NCBI GenBank assembly: GCA_019925095.2 | Contig: CM034394.1 | Span: 21,500,272-21,564,271, forward strand | From: Dendrolimus kikuchii | Taxonomy: Eukaryota > Arthropoda > Insecta > Lepidoptera > Lasiocampidae | Length of the DNA: 64,000 bases | Reading direction: 5' to 3' | In this document: positions 10,389 through 21,200 of the stretch, piece after piece | Numbering within the stretch: the stretch's first letter is position 1 | Layout: every line of letters begins with the position of its first letter | Program-made: the position numbers and the translations under genes | Notes under the pieces: model-generated | The model's input: only the letters and a program-made list of their open reading frames with translations | Databases searched by the model: none | What the model was told of the DNA's origin: nothing

Positions 10389-11159
10389 CTACATTTTTTA
10401 AAGTTAAATCATTTAGGTACTCGAAGTATACCCTTGTTTATATATACCCTTGTATACACGAAAGGCAGCAATCAGGGAAGTGTCGGCGAAAGTGGGCACC
10501 GCCAGCATCACCCAACGGCGAGAAGCAGCACAATTTAAAACCTAGCTAGTGCTTCCCAAGAAAATTTACAACATATCACAAAGATATTATAGGAATAGCA
10601 TAATAATAGCAATTAATGCACAAACATTAATTTAAAAACATTCAATTGCTAGGTTTTGTATACAGCTAGAATGTTCTAATAAGTTGCATTTACTCGCGCT
10701 GCCCAATTCCCTTGCCACTTTCCTGCCCCCTGCCGTGTAAGTGGGCATTGTACAAATAAAAAGATGATTTTATAACTCATTTGAAACGTATTGTATAAAA
10801 TGTTCTGTGACGATTTACATGGAGTTTTTATCTATCAATGGCTAATACGTGCTTATTGCTGCACTTAGAAAGCTTAAAGTATGATTAACTTAAGTAATAA
10901 ATTTCACATTGGTTTTTGTATTAGCGAAGAATGTCAATAAATGGCAAAATTATTGATAGGTACATATGTGACATTCCTTTACTGTTAAGCCGAAATTACA
11001 CCGGTTCACATCTGTCTTTCAATTTCAATAAAACACGATAAAAAAATTATAAAGTCTTTATAAATACTATTTGTTTTTGATAATTTCGCTGATTTCTTGG
11101 ATATTTTTGCATTTTATTGAAAAATCTTTTTTTTTTTTCAACACAATTAACCCTTATAA
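10389..11159. other. Nothing recognised; two GC-richer patches
   Basis: Patches at 10480-10560 and 10690-10745 are richer in GC than the surroundings. AAACCTAGC at 10538 is the reverse complement of GCTAGGTTT at 10648; too short to mean much alone. Confidence 0.35.
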
Positions 11160-11365
11160 TATAATATAACCTCTCGAGTGACCAAAAGACTAGTCTATAT
11201 CGCGGGCATTGCCATTCAGAGAGGCAATGTGGCCAGTCTTTTGGGCACGTTTCCAACTGACAGCGGTCTGGTACTAGATTATAGTTTTAGTTTTATATAT
11301 ATCTTTTATTTTTAGTTTAATTTATTTATAATTTAATTTGTTTTAATGGAAATAAAACCATTATA
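11160..11365 (+). mobile_element. LINE 3' end remnant
   Basis: Translation across 11200-11250 gives a stretch like IAIQRGNVASLLGTFP, similar to a motif at the end of some LINE ORF2 proteins. It is followed by an AT-rich 3' region (TAGTTTTAGTTTTATATATA) and AATAAAACC. Class not assigned. Confidence 0.5.
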
Positions 11366-11566
11366 TGAATATTTAATTAATACAACAAATGAAAGATCAC
11401 AATTTGATGACAACTTCGAATGTTACATGTATAATGTCTATGGTAATATTTTCTTTAAAAAGTTATGGTTTCGATAAAAAATCTGAAAAATAAATGAATA
11501 GAATTATCGGTATTGTATTTTTCATAAGCCATATATATATTTTATCAGTAAAAAAATTGATACCGA

Positions 11567-11681
11567 TTTTTTTTTTATTGCAGGAGTCCAGCAGACAGGC
11601 AGACGGCCCACTTAATGTAAAGCAGTTATCATCGCCTATGGACATTTGCAACACCGAAGGTGCCACAAATGCGCTGCTGCT
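11567..11681 (-). repeat. Family A copy, 3' part only
   Basis: It runs on the plus strand from the poly-T end through GGCAGACGGCCCACTTAATG to GCGCTGCTGC, where it breaks off. Confidence 0.85.
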
Positions 11682-11689
11682 AAATGATT

Positions 11690-12144
11690 TAAGTTCATTT
11701 AGAATTTAAATCGTTATAATTTTTTCACTTTACAGTTAGGTAGTTAGTGAATTAAAACACAGATTTGAACCGTTTAATTTCAACATTACAACGCCTGTTA
11801 TATATCGACCGAATTATTGAACAATAAAAAATAACTAAAATAATAGTCTTAAATCGATCGACAAACTCGAGTTACCATTATAATAAAAGATGATATTGAC
11901 TCAATGTAAATTATTGTAGAAGAATTCGAATACATACTAACTTTAAATAGTTATTTTTATTTTGTTCTTATTGCATATCAAAATTTACAATGTTTGTTTT
12001 CGAGTAACAATGTTATTTTATGTTAAAAAGACTTATCTACATATCGTAAATGTTAAGATATGTGTAATATTTCTTGGAATAAATAAATTTGCTTTTCGGC
12101 AAGTGAACCGTGTTTTACTTTTGACCACCCTGTGACACTAATTA
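11690..12144. other. Nothing recognised
   Basis: AT-rich sequence between two family A copies; no repeat or exon identified. Confidence 0.4.
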
Positions 12145-12456
12145 ATTTTTTTATTGCAAGAGATCAGCAGACAGCCAAACGGCCCACTTGATGGAAAGCG
12201 GTTACTATTGCCTATGGGCATTTGCAACACCAAAGTTGCTACAAATGCGCTGCTGCTCTCTTAAGGGAGATTGTAACCTGGTCACTAATGCCGGAACACA
12301 ACTCAAGGTTGTTATGGCGACATACTATAGACCAGGGGTGGTAGCCATCCAGTCGGGCAAATGGCCTACCACCTGGTTGCGGGTTGTTAAGTCGCCTCTT
12401 ACGACAGGCCGCCCGGCCGCAGGAAATTGTATTCTTTCTCCGTTCCTGCACGGATA
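12145..12456 (-). repeat. Family A copy, full length
   Basis: On the plus strand it runs from TTTTTTTATTGCAAGAG to CCGTTCCTGCACGGATAA. The consistent end at GGATAA in this copy and at 19686, 20405, 23137 and 56503 suggests a true 5' end (TTATCCGTGCAGG in sense). Sense ends in CAATAAAAAAA, which looks like a polyadenylated retroposon tail. Confidence 0.9.
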
Positions 12457-13001
12457 ATTTTGCAGTCGTATTGTGATTCTAATAAGTATCTATAAATACA
12501 AGCCAATGCGAAATATGATACGATACTGATATTAGACGTATCAATCAAAAATTAAATCAATTTGTTTGAAAGGCTGAAAGAACATTACGATATGCAATGA
12601 CATTGAATAGTTCCAGTTTATGTTTCTACGGATCACTTTATTCACGATTATTTAAACAGCCATTTTAACACAATTCGTTCTTTTGCGGCTTTGCTGATTG
12701 CCAATGTTCGTGCGAAATGTATAAAATTCTTATAACGCTCTAACAAGATTCCATCTTCATGCTTTGTGATTCACACCATATCTATTTTTCTGATTCTTAG
12801 CTTCAATGGTTTTCGAAATGATTATAAAAAGTACGGATTTAGTAAAATAATATAAGTTTTGAAGATCTTCAAATGAATTTTATTATAATATTATCAACCT
12901 ATAAGCATCTTGATGCCGAGTGATGTTGAATAAAGCGGATTGGTGGGTGCTGGAAATCATTAAAATATTTAATGAAATCTCTTGAGCCGTTTCAAAGGAT
13001 T
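12457..13001. other. Nothing recognised
   Basis: AT-rich; no repeat family of this window and no exon-like frame. Confidence 0.4.
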
Positions 13002-13174
13002 GGGCCGATTTTTCAAATACCAGTTAAAAATTAATCATAGGATAAAATACAACACGGAAAAATTAAAAATGACACTTGCATGAATAAAACAGTTGGATTA
13101 TTTCACTATTGAATTCAGTCAGGTTATAATATATTCGACTGATAACTTTTATCTGATGATTGAAAAATCGGCCC
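13002..13174 (+). mobile_element. MITE G, copy 1
   Basis: The ends GGGCCGATTTTTCAA and TTGAAAAATCGGCCC are inverted repeats. The interior (CATGAATAAAACAGTTGGAT, CAGTCAGGTTATAATATATT) matches the copy at 16520-16682. The left inverted repeat is decayed beyond about 20 bp. Confidence 0.85.
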
Positions 13175-13503
13175 TATGAAATAGTTAAGATAAAAACAGA
13201 TAGACAAAAATCGTATCATTCATGATACAGTGTCGTGTAAATAACAATTATCACAAACATTGTGGCATTTATTTTGAAGTAAAGCCAGACACGTCAACAT
13301 TATTACTATACAAGATTAACTCTCCCCAAAAGCTTTTGGATTATAGTTAATATTTAAAGACACGTAGACACGTGTGCTCCATATGTGCAAGATAATGGGG
13401 TGAACGAAGCTATGTTCAAGAGAGAGAGAGAGAGAGCCATTCCCTTTCGAATCGCCGCCTTGGATTGTGCGTAGTGATTTAAGAAATATGAGAAGCCAGT
13501 TTA
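13175..13503. other. Nothing recognised; short (GA)n run
   Basis: An AGAGAGAG run lies at 13420-13436. No other structure was seen. Confidence 0.4.
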
Positions 13504-14224
13504 GGGAACGTACCCATACTACGCGACTGATTTTTTTTTTAACTCCTTCCGCCCTTGATAACCAATCGTAGTACATATACGTCAAGATTCCCTCTAGTCT
13601 TCGCGTAGTAATTATAAATATGGTCTTAAATATTTTTTTGCAAAAAAAAATTACAAAATCATTATTTACCTCATATACGGCGGTTGCCGCGTAACACCAA
13701 GGATGCCTCGGTGTTGCCACCTGTGAGTTTAAAAAACGCTAAACACTGAGCGCCAAATTTAAATATAGCTCCAATAAGTGCGAGATTTCCCGAGAGGATT
13801 TCTATACAACTATACAGGTAAATACAATTGAAGTGTCTGTTTGTAATATCAAAATAACTGCTTTTTACTAAACGCATAAATAAGTATATACGGTACCTAT
13901 ATGAAAAAATCAAGTTTTAATTTTTTCGTCTGTCTGTGAAAGGGGACCTCTGTCTGGATGTTCCGGCTAATCTCTGAAGCGGCTAGACTGATTTTGATAA
14001 GACTTTTACAGGCAAATAGTTGACATTCTAAAGAGTAACTTAGGCTACTTTTTTAGGGTTTCGCAAAAAAAAATATCCACGCGGACAACGTCGCGGGGCA
14101 CAGCTAGTTGACTATATTATGACGAAAACTTAACCGTTCTCCGTTGCCCCTGTGACTAATCGCGGTATTTTAAAGACCCCCGCCCCCTTCCCTGAACGGG
14201 TCACGTAGTATGGATACGTTCCTT
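13504..14224. mobile_element. TIR element carrying a nested repeat
   Basis: The left end AGGGAACGTACCCATACTAC is matched in inverted orientation by the right end GTAGTATGGATACGTTCCTT. Both sides keep GC-rich subterminal pieces. The middle (about 13800-14115) is a separate interspersed repeat (AGGGGACCTCTGTCTGGATG ... CGCGGGGCACAGCTAG). I read this as an old MITE-like element invaded by a retroposon. No clean target duplication was found. Confidence 0.65.
13800..14115 (+). repeat. Repeat D2 with CGCGGACAACGTCGCGG end
   Basis: It contains CTGAAGCGGCTAGACTGATT and ends with the same CACGCGGACNACGTCGCGG-type block as repeat D. A related stretch starts at about 24765 (AAATTGAAGTGTCGGTTTGT). Confidence 0.6.
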
Positions 14225-14360
14225 TACTAATTGACAGTTAAATCAACTGAAATATTTTTAATGATCATGGAAAATATTACAGCCTTCTTAATTTTGAATA
14301 GATGTACTCCGTTATGACATCGTAATTTTAATTACTCAAAAAAGTCATTAATTGATGTTA

Positions 14361-14902
14361 AGGCCCTTGTTACATTACGATACTTACAGACGACTAGTAT
14401 CCTACGCGAGTCTCGAAGGTGAGTCGCCGAGGAGTATCATGTGATTCGCAGACAGCTACCGATATCCTACGCGTCTATTACTAGTCTTGCGATACCCGTC
14501 GTGTTGGTCGCCGGCGTGTCGCTTCGCCTGAATCTCGGCAAAATGTCGGCGGAACAGCAACACGATGCTCATAAGATTCTTTAGACATTCGGTGAAATGA
14601 TAATTTTCTATCATCTTGTAGTTCTGTTGCAGCGACATAAACTCTACAATTAATCATTCTGGTATTTAGTAAGGATGAGTTCAGTATTTCGTCTTCTATT
14701 TCTTTAGTAAACTGGAAGAGCTTCTTCGTCACTGGAATCACTCGGCATAATTAAAAAGGCCCTAACGTTGTGTGCAGCAAATGAAAATGATGAGATTTTC
14801 TTTGTTTGTAGTAGCATAATGTATGTAGCGTAACGAAAGTGTATTCTATTGGCACGCGGCTGAAGTATCGTCTCTTGCGAGTATCATAATGTATGAAGGG
14901 CC
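14361..14902 (-). mobile_element. Non-autonomous PIF/Harbinger transposon with transposase N-terminal remnant
   Basis: The ends GGCCCTTGTTACATTACGAT (left) and ATNATGTATGAAGGGCC (right) are inverted repeats matching at 20 of the first 23 bases, flanked on both sides by TTAA (TTA duplication). On the minus strand, from an ATG at 14748, the translation begins MPSDSSDEEALPVY, a start I know from insect Harbinger transposases. A second frame then gives ELQDDRKLSFHRMSKESYE, which fits the family's Fxxxx-RMS block. Stops and frameshifts break the frame, and no catalytic DDE region remains, so the copy is internally deleted and cannot encode a transposase. Confidence 0.75.
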
Positions 14903-15574
14903 TTAAAAGGTAATCAAAATTATGTCTATGGTGGAATTTTTAAACTAAGATGATAAGCGATACGTTTTGATTTTTTTCACTTTTCTGTAGCTCTGATTAC
15001 GGAAGATACCTTTGTTCAATTGTTTAATTAAAACATAGTTTTGATTATGTGTAGTAGTCAAAAAATTTAAGAAAATACTATGACAATAAGATATTTAAAC
15101 GCACCCTTTTCTTATTTATTTTGTGTCGCGAACGCGACTATAAACTTCAAGCATCAAATGTCAACGTCAATTAAAACGTCAACGTGACACAAGAATTTTA
15201 CATCGATTTTTGAACTACCAATTTGAATACCGAATTCAACCGACTAGTTGTAATTTTACAATAAATATATTAGTTCTTCTCAAGCAATTAGCGAATATGA
15301 ATTTGTACTGTGAATTCTGGAAGCTCAAACACTTTGTTTTACAATTTATTGTACCTATAATGTATGGAATACATAATTTTAGTGAACGTTAATTTAGCCA
15401 TTTCTGTAGATACATCTAACGAAGAATCCATAAGTTATTTAAAATATTTATTGTCAACTGTTAATTCAAGCACAGAGACTAGTGCTATAAATATATTGAA
15501 CGCAATAGAACTAACTATCCATCAAGGCAACACATTCTTATTATTAATTCAATCAATTCCTTATATTTTTATCG
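14903..15574. other. Nothing recognised
   Basis: AT-rich; frames at 15210-15392 and 15364-15627 lack family features, and the second runs into a family A copy. Confidence 0.4.
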
Positions 15575-16110
15575 GTGCACGAACGGAGAAAGAATACAAT
15601 TTCTTGCGGCCGGGCAGCCTGTCCTAAGAACCGATAAAACTACCAACAACCGGGTGGTAGGGTATATCGCCGTCTGGATAGCTACTACCCTTGGTCTAAA
15701 GTATCCCACCATAACAAACTTGAGTTGTGTTTCGGTATTAATAGCTAGGCAGCATATTTTCTTTTTTTTTTCAATAATCGGCAGACAAACACACACATTG
15801 TATATCCCCAAATTAAGCAAGTTACGCTTGTGTTATGGGTAATATACAACGGACTACTCTGGGGCCGATCCCAGACACCCAGACCATAGTAAATAACGGA
15901 GAAAATACGTTTCCGAAATTTACTATACCAGGAATCGAACCCGGAACCTCTGCGTTGCAGTGAGGTACGCCGGCAAAGGCTTAGCACGCTCAACCACAGA
16001 GGCAGTCGATTGATAGCACCTTTGGTGTTACAAATACCCATAGGCGATAGTAACCTCTTTCCGTGCGGTAAGCCGTCTGCCTGTCTGCTGAACTCATTAC
16101 GTTTAAAATA
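15575..16110 (+). repeat. Family A copy (sense) split by a SINE
   Basis: Bases 15575-15755 carry the 5' half (GAACGGAGAAAGAATACAAT to AATAGCTAGGCAGCAT). Bases 16006-16110 carry the 3' half (GATAGCACCTTTGGTGTTAC to CTGAACTCATTACG). The tRNA-derived SINE lies between. GCAGCATATT on the left and GCAGTCGATT on the right may be its diverged target duplication. Confidence 0.85.
15760..16002 (-). mobile_element. tRNA-derived SINE S, nested in family A
   Basis: Minus-strand SINE with box B (GGTTCGATTCC, seen reversed as GGAATCGAACC near 15931) and a box A-like TGGTTGAGCG. The tail ends in CGATTATTG and an A-run. Compare the clean copy at 41099. Confidence 0.9.
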
Positions 16111-16149
16111 AAATACATAAATAAAAATATTCCATGCTTATACATCATA

Positions 16150-16275
16150 CGTATTTAATATGGTCTGGGTATCTGGGCTCGTCTCTAGATTTATCTATTA
16201 TAAGTACATTATCTACTCATAACATAAGCGTAACTTGCTTATGTTGGGAATATATAATGAGTGTTTTGTCAGCCC
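16150..16275 (+). mobile_element. SINE S 3' fragment
   Basis: Only the distal half is present: TATGGTCTGGGTATCTGGG, then CATAACATAAGCGTAACTTG. The tRNA-like head is missing. Confidence 0.7.
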
Positions 16276-16324
16276 ATTATCTACTCGACTCTTATGCTAA
16301 TATAACACCTATCATTTCTGTCTT

Positions 16325-16455
16325 GCCATTTGGATGAATCAACCAAAGTAATTCATATAAACGTAAACTTGAATCATTCAATGTCATTGAATACCGACGT
16401 GTCCTTTCGGTTCTGTGCCTTTCAAGCAAATTATTCAATTTAGTTGATCAGTCTG
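16325..16455 (+). repeat. Repeat H copy
   Basis: Shares TTGGATGAATCAAC, TTGAATCATTCAATGTCATT and a TTGATCAGT end with copies at 45155, 52680 and (reversed) 63250. Class unknown; about 150 bp. Confidence 0.6.
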
Positions 16456-16519
16456 ATGTCAGACATCGGATATTACCAAATATCGGATCAGATATATTGG
16501 TTATGTAAAGTTTATCTAA

Positions 16520-16682
16520 GGGCCGATGTTCTAATCACCAGATAAAAGTTGTTCATACAATATGAAAAAATTAAATATGTCAGTTGCGTGAATAAAATAT
16601 TTGAATGGTTTCATTTTTGAATTCACTCAGGTTATAATTTATTCAACTGATGACTTTTATCTGATGATTGAAAAATCGGCCC
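16520..16682 (+). mobile_element. MITE G, copy 2
   Basis: The ends GGGCCGATGTTCTAATCACC and the reverse of GATGATTGAAAAATCGGCCC are inverted repeats extending about 30 bp. The element is flanked by TAA on both sides, as expected for Harbinger/Tourist-like insertion. The interior matches 13002-13174. Confidence 0.85.
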
Positions 16683-17324
16683 TAAATTATATAACTTTCT
16701 TATTAACAGATACATCGTATCTGAAAGTAAATAAATAAGTCCTTGTATATGCGGAATATCGTATCCCTGTAACATTTAGTCCAAACTTTGAAGTGGCCAT
16801 AAAGCATGAACTAATTTGTCAAACTTCTCAGTACTACACATTGCCGTATATAATCGTGGTACTTCCATGAATGTCGTCCTATAGAATTCTATTCGATTGT
16901 TAAGTTGTATTTACTGGTCGTAATCTTTAAGCTCTGATTTCGAATTCTGGGAAACCTCCTTCACATTCAGGATTAAATTTTCTATGTACATTTCCAAGAA
17001 TTATACATCTCTCGGAACAGTTACAACTTGAAGAGGATTTTGCAGTATATACTCTAATCATGCAGATAATATTATCACTGATATTTAAGTATCAGTGCGT
17101 ACTATTTATTGTACAAAATAGAAGTGCTAGTCTAGAAGTTACGGACCATACAATACATACAATAAATAAATACTACCTGTCGTTGGAATATGTTATTTAA
17201 ATTCATCTAGAAACATTTACATATTTTGTAGATATGTATTTGTATGGTATGTATATAAAGTACATATCTATTTTATGTATTTATTATTAGCAAGTAAGTA
17301 GTTCGTACTATATGTTACATATAC
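16683..17324. other. Nothing recognised
   Basis: AT-rich; no family match. Confidence 0.35.
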
Positions 17325-17485
17325 TACCATCGCCATTGTCATCTCAATCCATTCCTGGGGTTGCATGCAAGAGATCGCTTTTTAGCGATAAGACCGCCCT
17401 TTGTACATAACTACATATAATTTTAGTCTTTAAGTTCATTTTTATATTGGTGTATAGTAAAGTGTTATCTATCTACATACATATG
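17325..17485 (+). mobile_element. LINE 3' tail F
   Basis: Landmarks are ACCATCGCCATTGTCATCTC, GAGATCGCTTTTTAGCGATA (a short hairpin) and the end AAAGTGTTATCTATCTA. Also found at 41035-41480 and, reversed, at 59175-59390. Confidence 0.7.
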
Positions 17486-18239
17486 ATACAAATGATATCG
17501 AAAAAAAACTACATGACAACAATACTGATATATTCTTCTTAAGGGGGATGTTATATCGTTAGCAAAGTTTTTGCACGTCTAAGAACAAATTTACTTTCTT
17601 TGAGTTAACTTTGTAAGATTATATTTTATTCCTTGAACAAAGTATTTTTATAATCAACATTGGTTAGACATGTGGACTATTGTTGGAAAAAATTCTATTA
17701 TTTCTTCCATGTATAAAAACAGACAAAACAAAATAGGAAAGTGGACCACGGCCTTCGAGGCAGACGCTGTAAACTGCAATTTAACTGAAAATGATAATTA
17801 TGTTTAAAAAAAATTTAGCTTCTTATTTTTGAAATTTCATTATAGAAATATTTTTAATTAAAACGACAACTTATTCGCGCCTAACGCCTTTTAATTACAA
17901 TAATATCAATTCAAAAGTTTGTACTCCCCCATACAAAATCTATGAGTTTACTATTTTTGTAAGACGATACTAAGAATCCCAGTTAATTTTACAGTCTATT
18001 CTCCTATTGCTAGTAGAAATTATTTATACATTTCGATCGTGTAAGCGCATGAATTATTAAATTCAAAATACGAATGGTGAAATCCAGTTATACCTGACTA
18101 TGTTCAAATTGGCATTTACATGTTCGGAAATAAGCCGGAGTTACATGATTTCAGAAGCTGAACAGTTTGCTTTAAAGTTTGATAGTCACCAAGCTATAAG
18201 AACCAAACAATTTCAAGTTAATTAACGTACTAAAGTCAT
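17486..18239. other. Nothing recognised
   Basis: AT-rich; a GGCCTTCGAGGCAGACGC patch near 17751 stands out only by composition. Confidence 0.35.
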
Positions 18240-18492
18240 GGTGGCGGATTGGCTAGTGCACGCGTCCCAAACTTAACGTATGCACCACTTAGGCAGTTTT
18301 CTGACCTAGTGTGCATATTGTTACAATTACTACGTGCTAACAACATCGTGATGAAACCTGTACATCGACATAAGCGATGTGTCAAACCTGCCAAGCCGCC
18401 TTGGACAAGCGTGAGACTATATTGTCCGTTCCCCTATAGTGGGAAACCCGAGCCCAACAATGACACATTTATGGGCTGCTATTATTATTTAT
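18240..18492 (+). mobile_element. SINE B copy
   Basis: Contains GGCAGTTTTCTGACCTAGTG, AACATCGTGATGAAACCTG and the ATGGGCTGCTATTATTATTT tail. The ORF across it is incidental. Confidence 0.75.
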
Positions 18493-18929
18493 TTAACGTA
18501 CTAAGCATCTAAAGCGACCGCCATCAATCGAGTAAGCTCCAGAGTCCCGACGATAGTGCGAACCAGCAAATTGTACAAACTTGTGCAATTGAAACTCCAA
18601 TATTATAATCTCGGTTGCACTGTCGGTTGTTTTTGCCACAACCGCCCATTAAATGGTTATATCTCGACCAAACACTCAACAGGGCCTTTAGTGAAATGTT
18701 TATTATTTGCGAAACAATTTCTTAAGATGCCGTTACTGAGATAATTTTGTAATTAAGCGGGTAAGCTGCAGAACTATGAGGACAGTTTGCGTATCAAATT
18801 ATAATCAACATTTTTGCAGAATATCTTGGTTGCGTTCTTCTGTTTCCTAGTAGTAAACGTTGCCAAATTACTTACTTTCTTTTTGCTAATTATTATTCTC
18901 TCTTCGTGTTGCGGCGACGCTAGATTTAG
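18493..18929. other. Nothing recognised
   Basis: Locally unique; no exon or repeat assigned. Confidence 0.35.
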
Positions 18930-19168
18930 AATAATAATAATAATCGGCAGACAAACACACATATTGTATATCCCCAAATTAAGCAAGTTACACTTGTGTT
19001 ATGGGTAATACAATGGATTACTCAGGGGCCGATCCCAGACACCCAGACCATAGTAAATAACGGAGAAAATATGTTTCCGAAATTTACTATACCAGGAATT
19101 GCACTCGGAGCCTCTGCGTTGCAGTGAGGTAGGCCGGCAAAGGCTTAGCCCGCCCAATCACAGAGCCG
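18930..19168 (-). mobile_element. tRNA-derived SINE S
   Basis: Full-length minus-strand copy from the (AAT)n tail (18930-18944) to the head at CAGAGCCG (19168). Box B is decayed here (CCAGGAATTGCACTCGG on the plus strand). Confidence 0.9.
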
Positions 19169-19411
19169 TCAATAACATATATGAGAATAACAATGGTCTA
19201 TGTAAATTTTGTAGAAAAAGAAGTGAGGGGCAATTTAGGTAGAAATATGAGATTAAGCACGCACGTACCTGATTAATGGACATGAGATATAGCTGCTCCT
19301 CACTTTCACTTCTTCTTCCCTTCAGTTCACTTGTTGTAATATGTTTATATTATTTAATTTGATGTGTATGTATTTATTATATTTTATACTTGTGGGTTAT
19401 TTATCTTATAC

Positions 19412-19605
19412 TAATATATAAAGCTGAAGAGTTTGTTTGTTTGAACGCGCTAATCTCAGGAACTACTGGTCTGATCTGAAAAATGTTTTCAGTGTTAGAT
19501 AGCCCATTTATCGAGGAAGGCTATAGGCTATATATCATTACGCTAAGACCAAACTTATTTCTTCAATTATTCCACGCGGACGAAGTCGCGGACAGGAGCT
19601 AGTAA
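19412..19605 (+). repeat. Repeat D copy
   Basis: Runs from ACTAATATATAAAGCTGAAG through GAACTACTGGTCTGATCTGA to CGCGGACGAAGTCGCGGACA. Orientation is opposite to the copy at 8092. Confidence 0.75.
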
Positions 19606-19685
19606 ATTATATACGTTTGTAGTATACTGCGGGCGTGATATATTTTATGCTATGTTATGTTATTTACAAAGCCAATCTATTTTAA

Positions 19686-20001
19686 TTTTTTTATTTTTTA
19701 TTGCAGGAGTTCAGCAGACAGGTAGACGGCCCACTTGATGGAAAGCGGTTACCATCGCCTATGGACATTTGCAACACCTAAGGTGCTAAAAATGCGCTGC
19801 TGCTCTCTTAAGGGCGACTGGCACCTGTTCACTAATGCCAGAACACAACACAAGGTTGCGATGGCGACATACTTTAAACCAGGGGTGGTGCCATCCAGTC
19901 GGGCAAATGCCCTACCTGGCTGTGGGATGTTAAGTCGCCTCTTACGACAAGCCGCCCGGCCGCAGGAAATCGTATTCTTTCTCCGTTCCTGCACGGATAA
20001 A
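19686..20001 (-). repeat. Family A copy, full length
   Basis: From TTTTTTATTGCAGGAG to CCTGCACGGATAAA. Two small deletions (around 19889 and 19917) change the reading frame compared with sister copies. Confidence 0.9.
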
Positions 20002-20037
20002 CACTTTTTGAAGGTCATACATATAAGTTAAAATTTA

Positions 20038-20120
20038 ATTTTACTTCCTATTGTATGTACACCGCTTCGCAACGCGTTATTGCTGTTCAGGAGAATAAGC
20101 GGCAAGAAACTCTCCAGCAA
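20038..20120 (-). mobile_element. LINE tail I fragment
   Basis: The reverse complement reads GCTGGAGAGTTTCTTGCCGC and CGTTGCGAAGCGGTGTACAT. The same block is at 46965 and 25705. Confidence 0.6.
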
Positions 20121-20404
20121 CACGTCTAGCTAAAAATTGGTTTTCTTTATATTTCTTATTCTACTTATATCTCTTTTTTATGTTTTATATAGAAGTTTGT
20201 TACAGAATTACTTTTGAAGAATTAATGAAGTTGTAACAAACAGTGCATACTTAATAAGACAAAGACACAATAAAAGGAAAGGAAAATATTATTACAGTTA
20301 TAATAATGACATGACGTACTATAATTATATGCTGCAACACATCTCCATAAATTACTTACAAGTTTGGCAAGATAAAAAAAAGTTATACAAAATATAGTAT
20401 AGTA

Positions 20405-20717
20405 TTTTTTTTTTTATTGCAGGAGTTCAGCAGACAGACGGCCCGTTTGATAAAAAACGGTTACCATCACCTATGGACATTTGCAACACAAAAGGTGCTA
20501 CAAATGCGCTGCTGCTCTCTTAAAGGAGACTGGAACTTGGTCCCTAATGCCGGAATACAACTCAAGGTTGTTATGGCGGCATACTCTAGACCAGAGGTGG
20601 TCCCCATCCGGTCGGGCAAATGCCCTACCACCTGGCTGTGGGTTGTTTAGTCGCCTCTTACGACAGGCCGCCCGGCCGCAGTAAATTGTATTCTTTCTCC
20701 GTTCCTGCACGGATAAA
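20405..20717 (-). repeat. Family A copy, full length
   Basis: From the T-run to GTTCCTGCACGGATAAA. A short AGTAT occurs on both flanks (about 20400 and 20717) and may be a target duplication. Confidence 0.9.
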
Positions 20718-20724
20718 GTATGGA

Positions 20725-20928
20725 GTATAGAGGCTGAAGCGAGCTGCTATGTAAATGAAGTTTTGTCATTTAACTATTCTTCAATAGTGTAGTATCCCTT
20801 TTTTAGCAAGATACTTTTTAATTTGGTTTTAAATTTAGTGAAAGGCAGATCTAACATTTCACTTGGTATCTTATTGAAGAAGTGTATACCAACCCCCAAG
20901 AAAAAGGACAATACTTTTTATTACAAGC
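20725..20928 (-). mobile_element. LINE ORF2 C-terminal remnant
   Basis: The minus strand translates to FNKIPSEMLDLPFTKFKTKL, then KSILLKKGYYTIEE, a stop, and LNDKTSF. The NKIP...FKxxLKxxLLxxxYYxIEExL pattern is typical of the C-terminal end of several LINE ORF2 proteins. A stop replaces the residue before LND. Confidence 0.7.
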
Positions 20929-20934
20929 TTTTAT

Positions 20935-21200
20935 TTAACTTGCAATGGATGCACCTATGTATGTATGTAAGTTCGGGTGGAATCTTGCAAGTTAAATTTG
21001 ACCAACTTCCCGGTTTTCGATTGAGCTGAAATTTTGCACGCATATGTATATCGCGAGACATTGCAATAATATGGTACCATGGAGCTGATCTGATGATGGA
21101 GTCGGAACGTGGTCATAGGAACTTCTGTACTAAACAAGATAGACCCGTCATGTTTGGGCTCGTTTTACTTGTCTTGGCTAGCACTCTGCTGCTATATGAT
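20935..21200 (+). repeat. Repeat J (retroposon 3' region)
   Basis: Starts with two ATGT units, then GGTGGAATCTTGCAAGTTAA, GACCAACTTCCCGGTTTTCG and ATGGTACCATGGAGCTGATC. I recognise this as a widespread lepidopteran interspersed sequence; exact class not recalled. Confidence 0.6.

Noticed and set aside
13316..13720. 134-codon minus-strand frame
   Set aside because: Runs across a (GA)n tract and the end of a TIR element; no family signature or splice context.
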